A stretch of DNA of 64,000 nucleotides, taken from positions 31,836 to 95,835 of the forward strand of contig JADCFQ010000003.1 in the NCBI GenBank assembly GCA_020249435.1, given 5' to 3'. Below the pieces are notes generated by a model. The model saw nothing but the letters and a program-made list of their open reading frames with translations. It was not told the origin of the DNA and searched no databases. A program made the translations under genes and the position numbers. This DNA is from Roseomonas sp. (lineage in GTDB: Bacteria > Pseudomonadota > Alphaproteobacteria > Acetobacterales > Acetobacteraceae). Below, piece by piece: positions 45,226 to 55,861 of this stretch; position 1 is the first letter of the stretch, and the number at the start of each line of letters is the position of its first letter.

Positions 45226-48195
45226 ATGAGTGACCAGAACGAGCAGGACGCGGGTAAAAGCAGGCTGAGCCTTCGGCCCGGCGGACGCCTCGAGCTTGGC
45301 AAGACGGTGGATGCGGGCAGCGTCCGCCAATCCTTCAGCCATGGCCGATCCAAGACCGTGCAGGTCGAAGTCGTCAAAAAGCGCGCCGTGGCGCCAAGCC
45401 CGGTGCGGCCTGGCATTGGCGTGCCCGCCGCACGCGCCCTTGGCCCGGCCCCGGCGGCACCGGCTGTCGCGCCCGCGCCGGCACCCGTCGCCAAGGCGCC
45501 TGCTGCGCCAGCGCCAGCACCCGCAGCACCTCCACCCGCGCCGAGCCCTGCGGTGGCAGCGCCCGTGGAAGTAGCACCCCCACCGGCCCCCGCGTCCGTC
45601 GCTGAGGCGCCTGCGCCGGCGCCAGTGGCGGCTGCACCCGCGCCTGCACCAGCCGCGCCGCCCCCTGCTCCGGCTGCCGTTGCAACCCCGGCGCCGCCTT
45701 CAGCCCGCGTGCCAATGGCACCCCCACCCGCCGGCCGCGCCGGTGGTGCGCCTGGGCGCCAGGGTGCCGGTGGCCGCCAAGGTGGCGGGGGCCAGGCCGC
45801 CCGCACCACCAGCACGGGCCGGCCCTTGACGCAGGCGGAACTCGCCATGCGCCAAAGGGTGCTGGAAGAGAACCGCCGCAACGAAGCGCAGCGCCAGCGT
45901 GAGGAACGCGAACGTCAAGCGCTGATGGTGCGCTCAGCCGCCGAAGAAGCCGCGCGCCGCGTGGAAGAAGAAGCCCGCGCGAAGGAAGAAGCCGCTCGGC
46001 GGGCTGAGGAAGAGGCCCGCGCTGCGGTGGAAGCCGCACGCCGCCCCGCGCCCCCGCCGCAAGCCGCTGCGGCACCTGCTGCCGCGCCTGGGCGCGGCCC
46101 GGCTGGTGCGCCTGCGCGCAAGCCAGCCACGCCCTCAGAAGCGCCGGTCAAACTCACGCTCAAGGCGCGTGCGCCGTCTGATGATGATGAGGATGGGCCG
46201 CGCCGCCCCGCGCTGCGTCGCCCCGGTGCGGCTCCTGGTCCGGCCAAGCGGCTTGCGCCCGCACCGGTCAAGAAATCACCGCCCGGCGCAGACCGCCGTC
46301 GTGAAGGCCGCATTGACGTTGCCGCCGCGCTGGAAGGTGAGGATGAACGGACGCGTTCCATCGCCTCTGTCCGGCGCGCGCGTGAACGTGAACGCCGCCA
46401 GCAGGAATTGGCGCGGCTGCGGTCCGGCACGGAACGCGTGGTGCGCGAAGTGGTGGTGCCGGAAAGCATCACCGTGCAGGAATTGGCCAACCGTATGGCG
46501 GCGCGCGGCGGAGAAGTGGTGAAGTCCCTGTTCCGCATGGGCGTGATGGCGACACTGACGCAAAGCATTGATGCCGATACGGCAGAATTGGTGGTTCAGG
46601 AATTCGGCCACCGCGTGAAGCGCGTCAGTGAATCCGATGTCGAAATGGGCCTGGAAGGCGCGCAGGATACGGATACGGAATTGCTGCCGCGTCCGCCCGT
46701 GGTCACCATCATGGGCCATGTGGACCATGGTAAAACGAGCCTGCTGGATGCACTCCGCAAGACCGATGTTGTGGCGCATGAAGCAGGCGGCATCACCCAG
46801 CATATTGGTGCCTATCAGATCACGGTGCCGGCGGGTGACCGCGTAACCTTCATTGATACACCTGGCCATGAAGCCTTCACCGCCATGCGCGCGCGTGGTG
46901 CTTCGGTGACCGATATGGTGGTGCTGGTGGTGGCGGCGGATGATGGTGTCATGCCGCAGACGGTGGAAGCCATTCGCCATGCGCGTGCCGCCAATGTGCC
47001 GCTGATTGTTGCCGTCAACAAAATTGACAAGCCCGGCGTGAAGCCCGAACGCGTGAAGCAGGAATTGCTGCAGCACGAGGTTGTGGTGGAAAGCCTCGGT
47101 GGTGAAACCCAGGAAATTGAGGTTTCCGCCACACAGCGCATCAATCTGGACAAGCTGTTGGAAGCGATTTCGCTGCAAGCGGAAATCCTTGACCTGCGCG
47201 CCAATCCGGACCGCGCGGCGGAAGGCACCGTGATTGAAAGCAAGCTCGACCGCGGGCGTGGCCCCGTGGCGACCGTGCTGGTGCAAAAGGGCACGCTGAA
47301 GCAGGGCGACATTGTGGTGGCCGGCGCCGAATGGGGCCGCGTGCGCGCGATGCTCGACGATAAGGGCCGCCCCGTGAAGGATGCCGGGCCGGCATTGCCT
47401 GTGGAAATCCTAGGCCTGTCCGGCGTGCCGACAGCGGGTGAGAATTTCATCGCCGTTGAAAACGAAGCTCGCGCGCGGGAGATTTCCGAATTCCGTCAGC
47501 GCAAGCTGCGCGAAAAGGCCACCGCCACAGCGGGTGCTGGCCGTGGCAGCCTGACCGATATGCTGGCCCGCATCCAGGCGGGTGAGCAGAAGGAAGTCGC
47601 TGTTGTCGTGAAGGCCGATGTGCAGGGCAGTTCTGAAGCCATTGGTGTCACGCTTGGCAAGCTTGGCAATGAAGAAGTCCGCGTGCGCGTGCTGCATAGC
47701 GCGGTGGGTCAGATCACTGAATCCGATATCCAGCTTGCCAAGGCATCGGATGCGGTGATTGTGGCCTTCAATGTGCGCGCCACGTCGCAGGCGCGGGATT
47801 TGGCGCAGCGCGAAGGGGTCGAAATCCGCTACTATTCGATCATCTACGAAGTCGCGGATGACATTGAAAAGCTGGTCAAGGGCAAGTTGGCCCCGGTGCA
47901 GCGCGAAAAATTCCTGGGCTATGCGCAAATCCTGCAGGTCTTCGAAGTCAAGCGCATCGGCAAGGTTGCCGGCTGCCGCATCACTGAAGGCCAGGTCAAG
48001 CGCGGCGCGGGTGTGCGTCTGCTCCGCGATGGCGTTGTGATCCATCAGGGCGAATTGTCCACGCTCCGCCGCTTCAAGGATGATGTGCGCGAAGTCGGCA
48101 ATGGCCTGGAATGCGGCATGTCCTTCGCCAATTACGACGACATCCGCGTTGGCGATCAGATCGAATGCTATGAGACGGAGACGGTAGCGGGCTGA
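45226..48195 (+). CDS. infB: Translation initiation factor IF-2
   Basis: 989-aa GTPase that places fMet-tRNA on the ribosome. It has a long N-terminal Ala/Pro-rich and Arg/Glu-rich region (about residues 60-300), an IF2-N domain with [19 protein letters not shown] (split), the G1 motif [24 protein letters not shown] and the C-terminal domains ending in [13 protein letters not shown]. The N-terminal low-complexity part is typical of Rhodospirillales. It follows YlxR after 66 bp. Confidence 0.96.
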   Translation: MSDQNEQDAGKSRLSLRPGGRLELGKTVDAGSVRQSFSHGRSKTVQVEVVKKRAVAPSPVRPGIGVPAARALGPAPAAPAVAPAPAPVAKAPAAPAPAPAAPPPAPSPAVAAPVEVAPPPAPASVAEAPAPAPVAAAPAPAPAAPPPAPAAVATPAPPSARVPMAPPPAGRAGGAPGRQGAGGRQGGGGQAARTTSTGRPLTQAELAMRQRVLEENRRNEAQRQREERERQALMVRSAAEEAARRVEEEARAKEEAARRAEEEARAAVEAARRPAPPPQAAAAPAAAPGRGPAGAPARKPATPSEAPVKLTLKARAPSDDDEDGPRRPALRRPGAAPGPAKRLAPAPVKKSPPGADRRREGRIDVAAALEGEDERTRSIASVRRARERERRQQELARLRSGTERVVREVVVPESITVQELANRMAARGGEVVKSLFRMGVMATLTQSIDADTAELVVQEFGHRVKRVSESDVEMGLEGAQDTDTELLPRPPVVTIMGHVDHGKTSLLDALRKTDVVAHEAGGITQHIGAYQITVPAGDRVTFIDTPGHEAFTAMRARGASVTDMVVLVVAADDGVMPQTVEAIRHARAANVPLIVAVNKIDKPGVKPERVKQELLQHEVVVESLGGETQEIEVSATQRINLDKLLEAISLQAEILDLRANPDRAAEGTVIESKLDRGRGPVATVLVQKGTLKQGDIVVAGAEWGRVRAMLDDKGRPVKDAGPALPVEILGLSGVPTAGENFIAVENEARAREISEFRQRKLREKATATAGAGRGSLTDMLARIQAGEQKEVAVVVKADVQGSSEAIGVTLGKLGNEEVRVRVLHSAVGQITESDIQLAKASDAVIVAFNVRATSQARDLAQREGVEIRYYSIIYEVADDIEKLVKGKLAPVQREKFLGYAQILQVFEVKRIGKVAGCRITEGQVKRGAGVRLLRDGVVIHQGELSTLRRFKDDVREVGNGLECGMSFANYDDIRVGDQIECYETETVAG

Positions 48196-48227
48196 TCAGG
48201 CCCCAAGCCGCCCCGTCTGCCTGGCAG

Positions 48228-48249
48228 GCCCGGATTGAGAGATCCGGGC
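48228..48249 (+). other. Intercistronic hairpin between infB and rbfA
   Basis: Perfect 8-bp arms GCCCGGAT (48228-48235) and ATCCGGGC (48242-48249) with a 6-nt loop, without T-run. It lies just before the rbfA SD and may be a processing or stability element. Confidence 0.45.
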
Positions 48250-48262
48250 AGGGAAAACACGC

Positions 48263-48685
48263 ATGAGCAAGCATCAGCATCACGGCCGGGCGGAAGGCCC
48301 TTCCCAGCGCCAATTGCGCGTGGCGGAAGAAGTGCGCCATGCGCTTTCCGCCACCTTTGCCCGCGCAGAATTTCGCGATCCCGCCTTGCAGGGCCTGCAT
48401 GTCACGGTGACGGAAGTGCGTGCCTCACCGGATTTGAAGCATATGACTGCTTTTGTCGCGGCCCTTGGGCGGGAAATCACCAAGGAAGAGCTGGCCGGCC
48501 TGAAGCGCGTGAGTTCCTTTCTGCGGCGGGAAGTTTCCCACGCGGTGCGTCTGAAATATGCCCCGGACCTGCATTTCCAGCCTGATACGGCGCTGGATTA
48601 CGCGATGCATATAGATGAGGTGATGCGCCGGCCCGAAGTGCAGCGCGATTTGCAAGCCAAGCCCGAAGAGGAAGACAAGCCATGA
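48263..48685 (+). CDS. rbfA: Ribosome-binding factor A
   Basis: 140-aa KH-like 16S rRNA maturation factor. Recognisable are [39 protein letters not shown] (split), and the core [20 protein letters not shown]. Charged tail EEEDKP. The stop overlaps the truB start by 4 bp, so the two are coupled. Confidence 0.95.
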   Translation: MSKHQHHGRAEGPSQRQLRVAEEVRHALSATFARAEFRDPALQGLHVTVTEVRASPDLKHMTAFVAALGREITKEELAGLKRVSSFLRREVSHAVRLKYAPDLHFQPDTALDYAMHIDEVMRRPEVQRDLQAKPEEEDKP

Positions 48686-49671
48686 GCGAGGCTCGCGAAA
48701 GGCGCCCCGGCCCGCCACGCGGCAAGCATCGCCCGCATAAGAAGCCAAAGGGCATCGCCCTTGATGGCTGGCTGATCATTGACAAGCCAACAGGTGTTGG
48801 TTCGACCGATGTGGTCACGCTGTGCAAGCGTGGCTTCAACGCGCAGAAATGCGGCCATGGCGGCACGCTTGATCCGCTGGCAACCGGCGTGCTGCCGATT
48901 GCCTTTGGTGCGGCAACCAAAACCGTGCCCTATGTGATGGATGGCACGAAGACCTATCGCTTCACGCTGAAATTTGGCGAAGCGCGGGATTCCGATGATG
49001 CCGATGGCAAGGTGATTGCCACATCCGATGTGCGACCGGATGACGCGACCATCCGCGCCGCACTGCCGCAATTCATCGGCGATATCATGCAGGTGCCGCC
49101 CATATTCTCGGCGATCAAGGTCGCGGGCGAACGTGCCTATGATCTGGCGCGCGCGGGCGAAATCCCGGAAATGGCGCCGCGCCCGGCCCGGGTGGATCGG
49201 TTTGAACTGATTGAACGCCCGGATGCCGATACGGCGCTGTTTTTCGTTGAATCCGGCAAGGGCGTTTATATGCGGAGCCTGGCGCGCGATATCGCGCGGG
49301 CCTGTGGTGCGGTTGGGCATATTGTGGCGCTCCGGCGCATGCGTGTCGGTCCATTTCACGAAAAAGATGCCGTGGCCCTGGACAAGATCGCCGTTTCCGG
49401 CGATACGCCGCCCCCTTCCCCGGCGCTTCTGCTGCCGGTGACGACCGCGCTGGCCGACATCCCGGCGCTGGCCCTCACCGAAGCGGAAGCCGCGCGGCTC
49501 TCATACGGCCAGCATATTCCGCTGGTTGAATTCATGGGCCGCGTACCGCGTGAGGCTAATCCCGATGGGGGTTTGGCCAGGGCGATGGTGGGGGGGCGCC
49601 TGATGGGTCTTGCCCGCTTGGAAGAAGGCTTGCTGAAGCCAGAGCGTTGGTTGGGTCAGGGCGGTTCTTGA
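48682..49671 (+). CDS. truB: tRNA pseudouridine-55 synthase
   Basis: 329-aa enzyme that forms pseudouridine 55 in the T loop of tRNA. The catalytic Asp is in [16 protein letters not shown], and [20 protein letters not shown] and [11 protein letters not shown] are standard. The N-terminal 30 residues are basic and long for the family. It overlaps rbfA by 4 bp and precedes rpsO. Confidence 0.95.
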   Translation: MSEARERRPGPPRGKHRPHKKPKGIALDGWLIIDKPTGVGSTDVVTLCKRGFNAQKCGHGGTLDPLATGVLPIAFGAATKTVPYVMDGTKTYRFTLKFGEARDSDDADGKVIATSDVRPDDATIRAALPQFIGDIMQVPPIFSAIKVAGERAYDLARAGEIPEMAPRPARVDRFELIERPDADTALFFVESGKGVYMRSLARDIARACGAVGHIVALRRMRVGPFHEKDAVALDKIAVSGDTPPPSPALLLPVTTALADIPALALTEAEAARLSYGQHIPLVEFMGRVPREANPDGGLARAMVGGRLMGLARLEEGLLKPERWLGQGGS

Positions 49672-49710
49672 ACCATTGCCAGGCATGGCCTGGACGAGAG
49701 GAGAAATCCG

Positions 49711-49980
49711 ATGTCGATCACTGCGGAGCGTCGCACGACGCTTATTTCTGAATACGCCACCAAGGCTGGCGATACCGGCAGCCCGGAAGTGCAGGTGGCA
49801 CTTCTGTCTGAGCGCATTTCCAACCTGACCGAGCATCTGAAGACCCATTCCAAGGATTTCCATTCCCGGCGCGGCTTGCTCGTGCTGGTGGGCCAGCGTC
49901 GTGGCCTGCTGGATTACCTGAAGAAGAAGGACCAGAAGCGGTATGAAACGCTGATTGGTCGCCTGGGGCTGCGCCGGTAA
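49711..49980 (+). CDS. rpsO: 30S ribosomal protein S15
   Basis: 89-aa protein binding the central domain of 16S rRNA. The sequence has the family core [30 protein letters not shown] and [24 protein letters not shown] precedes ATG 49711. A terminator follows, which separates it from pnp, usually its immediate downstream gene. Confidence 0.97.
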   Translation: MSITAERRTTLISEYATKAGDTGSPEVQVALLSERISNLTEHLKTHSKDFHSRRGLLVLVGQRRGLLDYLKKKDQKRYETLIGRLGLRR

Positions 49981-49990
49981 GTTTTTCAGG

Positions 49991-50007
49991 CTGGCGGATA
50001 CCGCCAG
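49991..50007 (+). other. Small hairpin downstream of rpsO
   Basis: CTGGCGG and CCGCCAG arms with an ATA loop directly after the rpsO stop; followed by the terminator. A possible 3' end processing or stability element. Confidence 0.45.
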
Positions 50008-50015
50008 TGGAAGAG

Positions 50016-50045
50016 AAGGGGGCCATGTGCCCCCTTTTGTTTTTC
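50016..50045 (+). terminator. Intrinsic terminator after rpsO
   Basis: GGGGGC (50018-50023) and GCCCCC (50029-50034) around CATGT, extended by AA/TT pairs, then TTTTGTTTTT. It is a clear terminator for the rimP-rpsO operon. Confidence 0.82.
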
Positions 50046-50052
50046 TGCCCGC

Positions 50053-50643
50053 TTATTTCTTCGCCGCCGGTGGCATACCCGGCAGCATCCCCCCCGGCAT
50101 TTGCATGGAAGGCGCCCCGGCCGGGCGCTGGAAGCGCGCCACATTCTGCGGGCCATAACTCACGCGCAAAGCCTCAAGCGCGCCCTGCACCCCTGGGGCG
50201 CTCCCTTGGGAACGCAGCAGCACCCCATCATCGGTAAAGCAACCGGTACCGGAACCCTGCGGCCCCTCATGCCGCCAATTGGTGCAGGCAACCCCAGCCA
50301 CGCGATCCGCGCCAAGCTTGGTGAAGCGCGCGGATTCAAGCGCGCGCACATGGCTTGCCGCCTGGGCCATCGGGATATCCATTACCATGGGCTGGGGCAT
50401 TTGCATGACCATGAAGCCCTTCTGCCCGGCGAAATCGGCGATGGTATAGCCCATGCCGGGCAGATCAACGCGCATCAGCCGCGCCGCCGCCGCCCAGGCC
50501 ATGGTGACTTCCTGCATGGGGCCGGCACCCGAAACGCGGTAGGTCACCGCCACATCGCGGCTTGGGAAAAGCCGAGGCGCGTCCTGCGCCAAGGCGGGCA
50601 GGGTGAAGGCAAGGGCGCTGAGCGCGAGAAAAACTGACCGCAT
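50053..50643 (-). CDS. Hypothetical exported protein between rpsO and pnp
   Basis: 196-aa protein with a signal peptide (RSVFLALSALAFTLPALAQ) and strong SD AGGAGG. The mature part has DVAVTYRVSGAG, a stretch with Met-Pro repeats (MVMQMPQPMVMDIPM), two Cys (VACTNWRH and GCFTDDG) that could form a disulfide, and a Met/Pro-rich tail (MQMPGGMLPGMPP). The layout resembles DUF4412-type periplasmic proteins, but I cannot confirm it. The Met-rich parts might bind copper, which is speculation. It is antisense to the usual rpsO-pnp direction. Confidence 0.75.
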   Translation of the reverse strand: MRSVFLALSALAFTLPALAQDAPRLFPSRDVAVTYRVSGAGPMQEVTMAWAAAARLMRVDLPGMGYTIADFAGQKGFMVMQMPQPMVMDIPMAQAASHVRALESARFTKLGADRVAGVACTNWRHEGPQGSGTGCFTDDGVLLRSQGSAPGVQGALEALRVSYGPQNVARFQRPAGAPSMQMPGGMLPGMPPAAKK

Positions 50644-51123
50644 GGGGTCCTCCTGAAGGGGCCGGCAATCCGGCCCGGCAGGACTATGCCCCCAAATTAC
50701 GGCCAAAATCGTAAAATTCCCGCGCCTTTCCGCCGCTTTCCTGGCCCGCCCCGCAAGTTTCTGGTGGCATTTTCCCGCAATCCGGGCCATATCCCCCCTG
50801 GTGCTGCCCGGCCGGAAGCCGGGGCGCCAACCGCCGCGCTCGCTGCGGGTCAAGACAGTGTTTCAAGCCGTGGCTTCGGATAGGGACCACCGCGGCGTTT
50901 CCGGCCACATGGGCGGCCTTCCCGTCGCGCCTTTCCGCGATGGGCCCACCCCATGCCGCCCGAGACGCCGATAAAACGGCCCCGCCACCGGGACTCCCCG
51001 GCGTTTCTGTCTTCTCCCTCTGCGGCGCATTCCGGGGCCATTCGGCCCCTTCTGCCGCGCTGTCGCCCAAAGGGGGCGCGGCGTGGTTCGCGCTGGCATG
51101 GGCCAGCGCCCGAGAGGATGACG
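50644..51123 (+). promoter_or_regulatory. pnp upstream region and leader hairpin
   Basis: No gene is supported in these 480 bases; open frames here have no family resemblance. Features are a perfect hairpin GGGCCGG/CCGGCCC (50659-50676) and, just before the pnp SD, arms GCGCTGGC (51090-51097) and GCCAGCGC (51102-51109) with an ATGG loop. A leader hairpin cleaved by RNase III controls pnp in E. coli, and a similar role is possible here. It also contains the promoter of the minus-strand exported protein; no clear sigma70 site was found. Confidence 0.45.
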
Positions 51124-53328
51124 ATGTTCGACAACTACTTCCGCAAGGAAATCGCCTGGGGCGGCAAGACCCTGGTTCTGGAAAGCGGCAAGATCGCCCG
51201 CCAGGCCGATGGCGCCGTGATGGCCCGCCTGGGTGACACGATTGTGCTTTGCACCGCCGTTGGTGCGCGTTCTGCCAAGCCTGGTCAGGATTTCTTCCCG
51301 CTGACCGTGCATTACCAGGAAAAGACCTTCGCCGCCGGCAAGATCCCCGGTGGCTTCTTCAAGCGTGAAGGCCGGCCTTCCGAATCCGAAACCCTGATTT
51401 CGCGCCTGATTGACCGCCCGATCCGCCCGCTGTTCCCCGAAGGCTTCCGCAATGAAGTCCAGGTGATTGCGACAGTCCTGTCGCATGACATGGAAAATGA
51501 TCCCGATGTCGTTGCCATGGTGGGCTGCTCTGCCGCGCTGACGCTGTCCGGCATTCCCTTCTTTGGCCCGGTGGGCGCGGCGCGCGTTGGCTATATCAAT
51601 GGCGCCTATGTGCTGAACCCCACCTTGGAAGAACGCAAGCAAAGCGCGCTTGACCTGATGCTGGCCGGCACTGCCGAAGGCGTCTTGATGGTGGAATCGG
51701 AAGCGAGCGAATTGACGGAAGAAGTGATGCTCGGCGCCGTCACCTTCGGCCATGCGGGCTTCCAGCCGGTGATCCAGGCGATCATTGAATTGGCTGAAGT
51801 TGCCGCCAAGGAACCCTGGCCGCTGCCGGAGCCTTCGGAAGCCGAAGTGGCGCTGAAGAAGCGCATCGCCGAATTGGGCCGCGCCGATATGGCCGTGGCC
51901 TATACGGAAACGCAAAAGCTGCTCCGCCAGGAAAAAGTGGGCGCGGTGAAGAAGAAGGTCATTGCCGCGCTGGAAGCCGAAGGTGCCGATGTGAATCTGG
52001 CCAAGGGCTTGCTCAAGGAATTGGAAGCGGATGTGGTCCGCAACAATATCCTTGATACCGGCAAGCGCATTGACGGGCGAGACACACGCACGGTGCGCCC
52101 CATCATGGCGGAAGTGGGCGTGCTGCCGCGCGCGCATGGTTCGGCACTATTCACGCGTGGTGAAACCCAGGCGCTGTGTGTCGCGACACTCGGCACCGGG
52201 CAGGATGAGCAGGTGATTGACGCGCTGGTCGGCGAATACCGCGAAGATTTCATGCTGCACTATAATTTCCCGCCCTATTCCGTGAATGAAACGGGCCGCA
52301 TGGGCAGCCCCGGCCGGCGTGAAGTGGGCCATGGCAAGCTCGCCTGGCGCGCCATTCATCCGCTGCTGCCGGAGAAGGAGAAGTTCCCCTACACGGTGCG
52401 CGTTGTCTCCGAAATCACCGAAAGCAATGGCTCATCTTCCATGGCGACGGTCTGCGGGACATCGCTTTCCATGATGGATGCCGGCGTGCCGCTGAAGCGT
52501 CCTTGCGCGGGCATTGCGATGGGCCTGATCAAGGAAGATCGTGGCTTCGCCGTGCTGTCCGATATTCTGGGTGACGAAGATCACCTCGGCGATATGGATT
52601 TCAAGGTGGCCGGGACGGAAGTGGGGATCACCTCGCTTCAGATGGACATCAAGATCACCTCCATCACGCCGGAGATCATGAAGATTGCGGTGGAACAGGC
52701 GCGTGAGGGCCGGCTGCATATTCTTGGCGAAATGGCCAAGGGGCTGACCGGGGCGCGCACCGATGTGGCGGCGACCGCGCCGCGCATTACCGTGATCAAT
52801 GTGCCGAAGGACAAGATCCGCGATGTAATCGGCTCCGGCGGCAAGGTCATTCGTGAAATCACGGAACAGACCGGCACCAAGGTGGATATCGAAGATGATG
52901 GCACCATCAAGGTTGCCGCCACCAGCACGGAAGCCGCGCAGCGCGCCATTGATTGGATCCGCGGCATTGTGGCGGAGCCGGAGCTTGGCGTGATCTATAA
53001 CGGGAAGGTCGTGAAGACCGCCGATTTCGGCGCCTTCGTGAATTTCCTCGGCGCCAAGGATGGGCTGGTGCATATCTCGGAACTCGCGAATGACCGCGTG
53101 AACAAGACCACCGATGTCGTCAAGGAAGGCGATCAGGTGAAGGTCAAGGTCATTGGCTTTGATGAGCGCGGCAAGGTGAAGCTTTCCATGCGCGTCGTGG
53201 ATCAGGCGACGGGTGCGGATATCACCGAACAGGTCGGCGCCAAGCGTCCCCGCCCGGAAGGTGATGACCGTCGCGGTGGCGAGCGTGGCGAGCGCCGCGA
53301 ACGCCGTGACCATCCGCGGGGTGATTGA
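51124..53328 (+). CDS. pnp: Polyribonucleotide nucleotidyltransferase (PNPase)
   Basis: 734-aa 3'-5' exoribonuclease. It has two RNase PH domains ([18 protein letters not shown] and [20 protein letters not shown]), a KH domain ([17 protein letters not shown]) and an S1 domain ([20 protein letters not shown]). The C-terminal tail is Arg/Gly/Glu-rich, where RNase E or other partners may bind. ATG 51124 has GAGAGG six bases upstream; an in-frame ATG at 51118 is too close to it. It is set apart from rpsO by 1.1 kb. Confidence 0.96.
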   Translation: MFDNYFRKEIAWGGKTLVLESGKIARQADGAVMARLGDTIVLCTAVGARSAKPGQDFFPLTVHYQEKTFAAGKIPGGFFKREGRPSESETLISRLIDRPIRPLFPEGFRNEVQVIATVLSHDMENDPDVVAMVGCSAALTLSGIPFFGPVGAARVGYINGAYVLNPTLEERKQSALDLMLAGTAEGVLMVESEASELTEEVMLGAVTFGHAGFQPVIQAIIELAEVAAKEPWPLPEPSEAEVALKKRIAELGRADMAVAYTETQKLLRQEKVGAVKKKVIAALEAEGADVNLAKGLLKELEADVVRNNILDTGKRIDGRDTRTVRPIMAEVGVLPRAHGSALFTRGETQALCVATLGTGQDEQVIDALVGEYREDFMLHYNFPPYSVNETGRMGSPGRREVGHGKLAWRAIHPLLPEKEKFPYTVRVVSEITESNGSSSMATVCGTSLSMMDAGVPLKRPCAGIAMGLIKEDRGFAVLSDILGDEDHLGDMDFKVAGTEVGITSLQMDIKITSITPEIMKIAVEQAREGRLHILGEMAKGLTGARTDVAATAPRITVINVPKDKIRDVIGSGGKVIREITEQTGTKVDIEDDGTIKVAATSTEAAQRAIDWIRGIVAEPELGVIYNGKVVKTADFGAFVNFLGAKDGLVHISELANDRVNKTTDVVKEGDQVKVKVIGFDERGKVKLSMRVVDQATGADITEQVGAKRPRPEGDDRRGGERGERRERRDHPRGD

Positions 53329-53338
53329 TCCTGCCTGA

Positions 53339-53376
53339 CCCATGCCCCGCCCCCTGACATGGGGGGCGGGACATGG
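53339..53376 (+). terminator. Long hairpin after pnp
   Basis: A stem of nine pairs (CCCGCCCCC, 53346-53354, with GGGGGCGGG, 53362-53370) continues after one mismatch with CCATG/CATGG (53340-53344 and 53372-53376). There is no T-tract, so termination strength is uncertain. Confidence 0.55.
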
Positions 53377-53419
53377 CATAACGCCTCAAAACCGTGATTC
53401 TTTCGGGGAGCGCCAGTAC

Positions 53420-54820
53420 TTGAAGGCCATCAATACAATCAGGATGGGGGGCGTTGATGTCCTGCCGCTGGTGGAAGGCGGTAAGGGTGTTGCCGTTTCC
53501 AATGGGCGCACTTGCGGGGCCTGGGCCTCGGCCGGCGGCGTTGGCACTTTCTCGGCCGTCAATGCCGATAGCTATGACGCGGATGGCAATATCATCCGCC
53601 AGATCTACCACGGCAAAACCCGCCGTGACCGGCATGAGGAATTGGTCGAATACGGCATCAAGGGCGGCATCGCCCAAGCCCAGCGCGCCTGGGATATGGC
53701 CGGTGGCAAGGGGCGCATCCACGCCAATATCCTATGGGAGATGGGCGGCGCGGAACGCGTGGCGCGCGGCATGCTGGAAGGCGCGCGCGGCCTGATCCAT
53801 GGCGTTACCTGCGGTGCCGGCATGCCGTATAAGCTCGCGGAAGTGGCGCGGGATTTTGGCATTCACTACTACCCGATCATTTCTTCCGCCCGCGCCTTTG
53901 CCGCACTTTGGAAGCGTTCCTACCACAAGACGCGCGAATGGCTTGGCGGCGTCGTTTATGAAGACCCCTGGCTGGCCGGCGGGCATAACGGGCTTTCCAA
54001 TAGCGAAGACCCCAAGGTGCCGGAAGCACCCTTTCCGCGCGTGCTGAAGCTGCGCCAGCAAATGCGCGAATTTGGCCTGGGCGATGTGCCGATCATCATG
54101 GCGGGTGGCGTCTGGTGGCTGGAAGAATGGGAAGACTGGATCGACAATCCCGACCTTGGCCCCATTGCCTTCCAATTCGGCACGCGGCCATTGCTCACGC
54201 AGGAAAGCCCGATCAGCGATGCCTGGAAGCAGCGGCTACTGACGCTGAAGCCGGGTGATGTGCTGTTGCAGCCCTTCTCCCCCACCGGGTTTTATTCGTC
54301 TGCCGTGCGCAATGAATTCCTGCGCGAATTGGAAGATCGCAATGAACGCCAGGTTGCCTATACGGCGGAAGCGGTGGGCGATCATTTGTCCGAATATGGC
54401 GTCGGGCCGCGCAAGCGCCCGGTATTTGTGACACCGCATGATCTGGCGCGCATTGCGCATTGGGAGGCAGAAGGCTTCACGGAAGCCATGCGCACGCCCG
54501 ATAATACGCTGATATTCGTGACGCCGGAGAAATCCCGCGAAATCGTCAAGGATCAGGTGGATTGCATGGGCTGTCTTTCGGCCTGCCGCTTTTCCAATTG
54601 GTCTCAGCATGAACCGGATTTCGACAATGGCCGCCGCGCCGATCCGCGCAGCTTCTGCATCCAGAAGACGCTGCAGGATGTCAGCCATGATGGCGCCTTG
54701 GAAAAGAACCTGATGTTTGCTGGGCATAACGCCTATCGCTTCGGGCAAGACCCCTTCTATTCCAACGGCTTCATCCCATCGGCAAAGCAATTGGTGGAAC
54801 GCATTCTGACCGGGCGTTGA
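53420..54820 (+). CDS. Nitronate monooxygenase (2-nitropropane dioxygenase)-like protein with C-terminal Cys cluster
   Basis: 466-aa TIM-barrel FMN enzyme. It has VSNGRTCGAWASAGGVGTFS, ARGLIHGVTCGAGMPYK and VPIIMAGGVWWLEEWED, comparable to the IAxGGI phosphate site. The C-terminal extension holds Cys382, Cys385, Cys389 (CMGCLSAC) and Cys413, which is unusual for the family and could bind a metal or Fe-S cluster. Start TTG 53420 has SD GGGGAG; ATG 53444 is an alternative. Substrate unknown. Confidence 0.78.
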   Translation: MKAINTIRMGGVDVLPLVEGGKGVAVSNGRTCGAWASAGGVGTFSAVNADSYDADGNIIRQIYHGKTRRDRHEELVEYGIKGGIAQAQRAWDMAGGKGRIHANILWEMGGAERVARGMLEGARGLIHGVTCGAGMPYKLAEVARDFGIHYYPIISSARAFAALWKRSYHKTREWLGGVVYEDPWLAGGHNGLSNSEDPKVPEAPFPRVLKLRQQMREFGLGDVPIIMAGGVWWLEEWEDWIDNPDLGPIAFQFGTRPLLTQESPISDAWKQRLLTLKPGDVLLQPFSPTGFYSSAVRNEFLRELEDRNERQVAYTAEAVGDHLSEYGVGPRKRPVFVTPHDLARIAHWEAEGFTEAMRTPDNTLIFVTPEKSREIVKDQVDCMGCLSACRFSNWSQHEPDFDNGRRADPRSFCIQKTLQDVSHDGALEKNLMFAGHNAYRFGQDPFYSNGFIPSAKQLVERILTGR

Positions 54821-54828
54821 GGCCAATC

Positions 54829-55794
54829 ATGGCCGCGCCCATCTCCCTCGCCGCCTGGGGCAGTTTCCATGTCGGCGGGCGGGAAGTCACCATCGCTGAT
54901 CAGCCCGCGCGTGAGGTGCTTTTCACGCCCGGCGGCGTGCCGGCCAAGGTTGACCCGAACGGCAGCTATCTGATCGGTGCGCTTTACGCGCAGTATATGA
55001 TCCCCGCCGCACCGCGCGGGCGCCACCCGTTGCTGATGTGGCATGGCGGCGGCTTGTCCGGCGTGTGTTGGGAAACCACGCCCGATGGCCGCGAAGGCTG
55101 GCAGCATTATTTTCTGCGCCAAGGCTGGCCGGTTTATGTGAGTGATGCGGTGGAACGCGGCCGGTCCGGCTGGTCCCTGATCCCGGAAGTGACCGGCGGC
55201 ACCGCGCTGACCCTGCCGATCGACAATCCCTTTGAGCGGTTTCGCATCGGCGCCGGGCCTGGTTCCTATCGTCGAGGGGAGGTGCTGCCCGGCAATCAAT
55301 TCCCCGCCGATGACGCCAGTTACCGCAATTTCATGCGCCAGATCGTGCCGCGTTTCACAACGACCGATGAACTGAGCCTGGATGCCTATGATGCGCTGTT
55401 GCAGCGTGTTGGGCCGGCGGTGGTGATGGCACATAGCCAGGGCGGGTTTTTCGCCTGGAATGCCGCGCAGCGCCGGCCCGATGCGCTGCGCGCCCTGGTG
55501 CTGGTGGAACCTGCGTCAATCGGTGATCCGGCGCGCATTGCGGTGCTGCGCGATATTCCCGTGCTGATGATCTATGGCGATTACATCCGGGAAGATGCGC
55601 GCTGGCCCGATATTCGCGCGCGCGGTGTGGCCTTTGCCGAAGCGCTCCGCGCCGCTGGAGGCACCGTTGATATCGTGGACCTGCCGGAGCACGGCATTAG
55701 CGGCAATAGTCACATGATCATGATGGACCGAAATAGTGATCAGGTGGCGGCGCTGGTGCAGGGCTGGCTTGCCGCGCGCGGCTTATGGGCCTGA
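54829..55794 (+). CDS. Alpha/beta hydrolase (esterase-like)
   Basis: 321-aa hydrolase with HPLLMWHGGGLSGVCWE near the oxyanion loop, nucleophile Ser in VVMAHSQGGFFAWNAA and acid/His residues in DYIREDARWPD and GISGNSHMIMMD. No clear signal peptide. It starts 8 bp after the nitronate monooxygenase-like gene and so likely belongs to the same operon. TTG 54817 would add four residues. Confidence 0.8.
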   Translation: MAAPISLAAWGSFHVGGREVTIADQPAREVLFTPGGVPAKVDPNGSYLIGALYAQYMIPAAPRGRHPLLMWHGGGLSGVCWETTPDGREGWQHYFLRQGWPVYVSDAVERGRSGWSLIPEVTGGTALTLPIDNPFERFRIGAGPGSYRRGEVLPGNQFPADDASYRNFMRQIVPRFTTTDELSLDAYDALLQRVGPAVVMAHSQGGFFAWNAAQRRPDALRALVLVEPASIGDPARIAVLRDIPVLMIYGDYIREDARWPDIRARGVAFAEALRAAGGTVDIVDLPEHGISGNSHMIMMDRNSDQVAALVQGWLAARGLWA

Positions 55795-55861
55795 TAGACC
55801 GGCTTTTCCTGCGGCGCCTTCCGGTCTAGCATCGCCTTTCTTGGAAGGAAGCGTGCCTGGA

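Noticed and set aside
45400..45720. GC-rich repetitive stretch in infB that could look like a DNA repeat array
   Set aside because: It encodes the Ala/Pro-rich N-terminus of IF-2, a common feature in related bacteria.
46276..47286. Minus-strand open frame opposite infB
   Set aside because: Antisense shadow of IF-2; no domains.
50953..51123. 57-residue N-terminal extension of PNPase
   Set aside because: Not homologous to PNPase; the SD and family start point to 51124.
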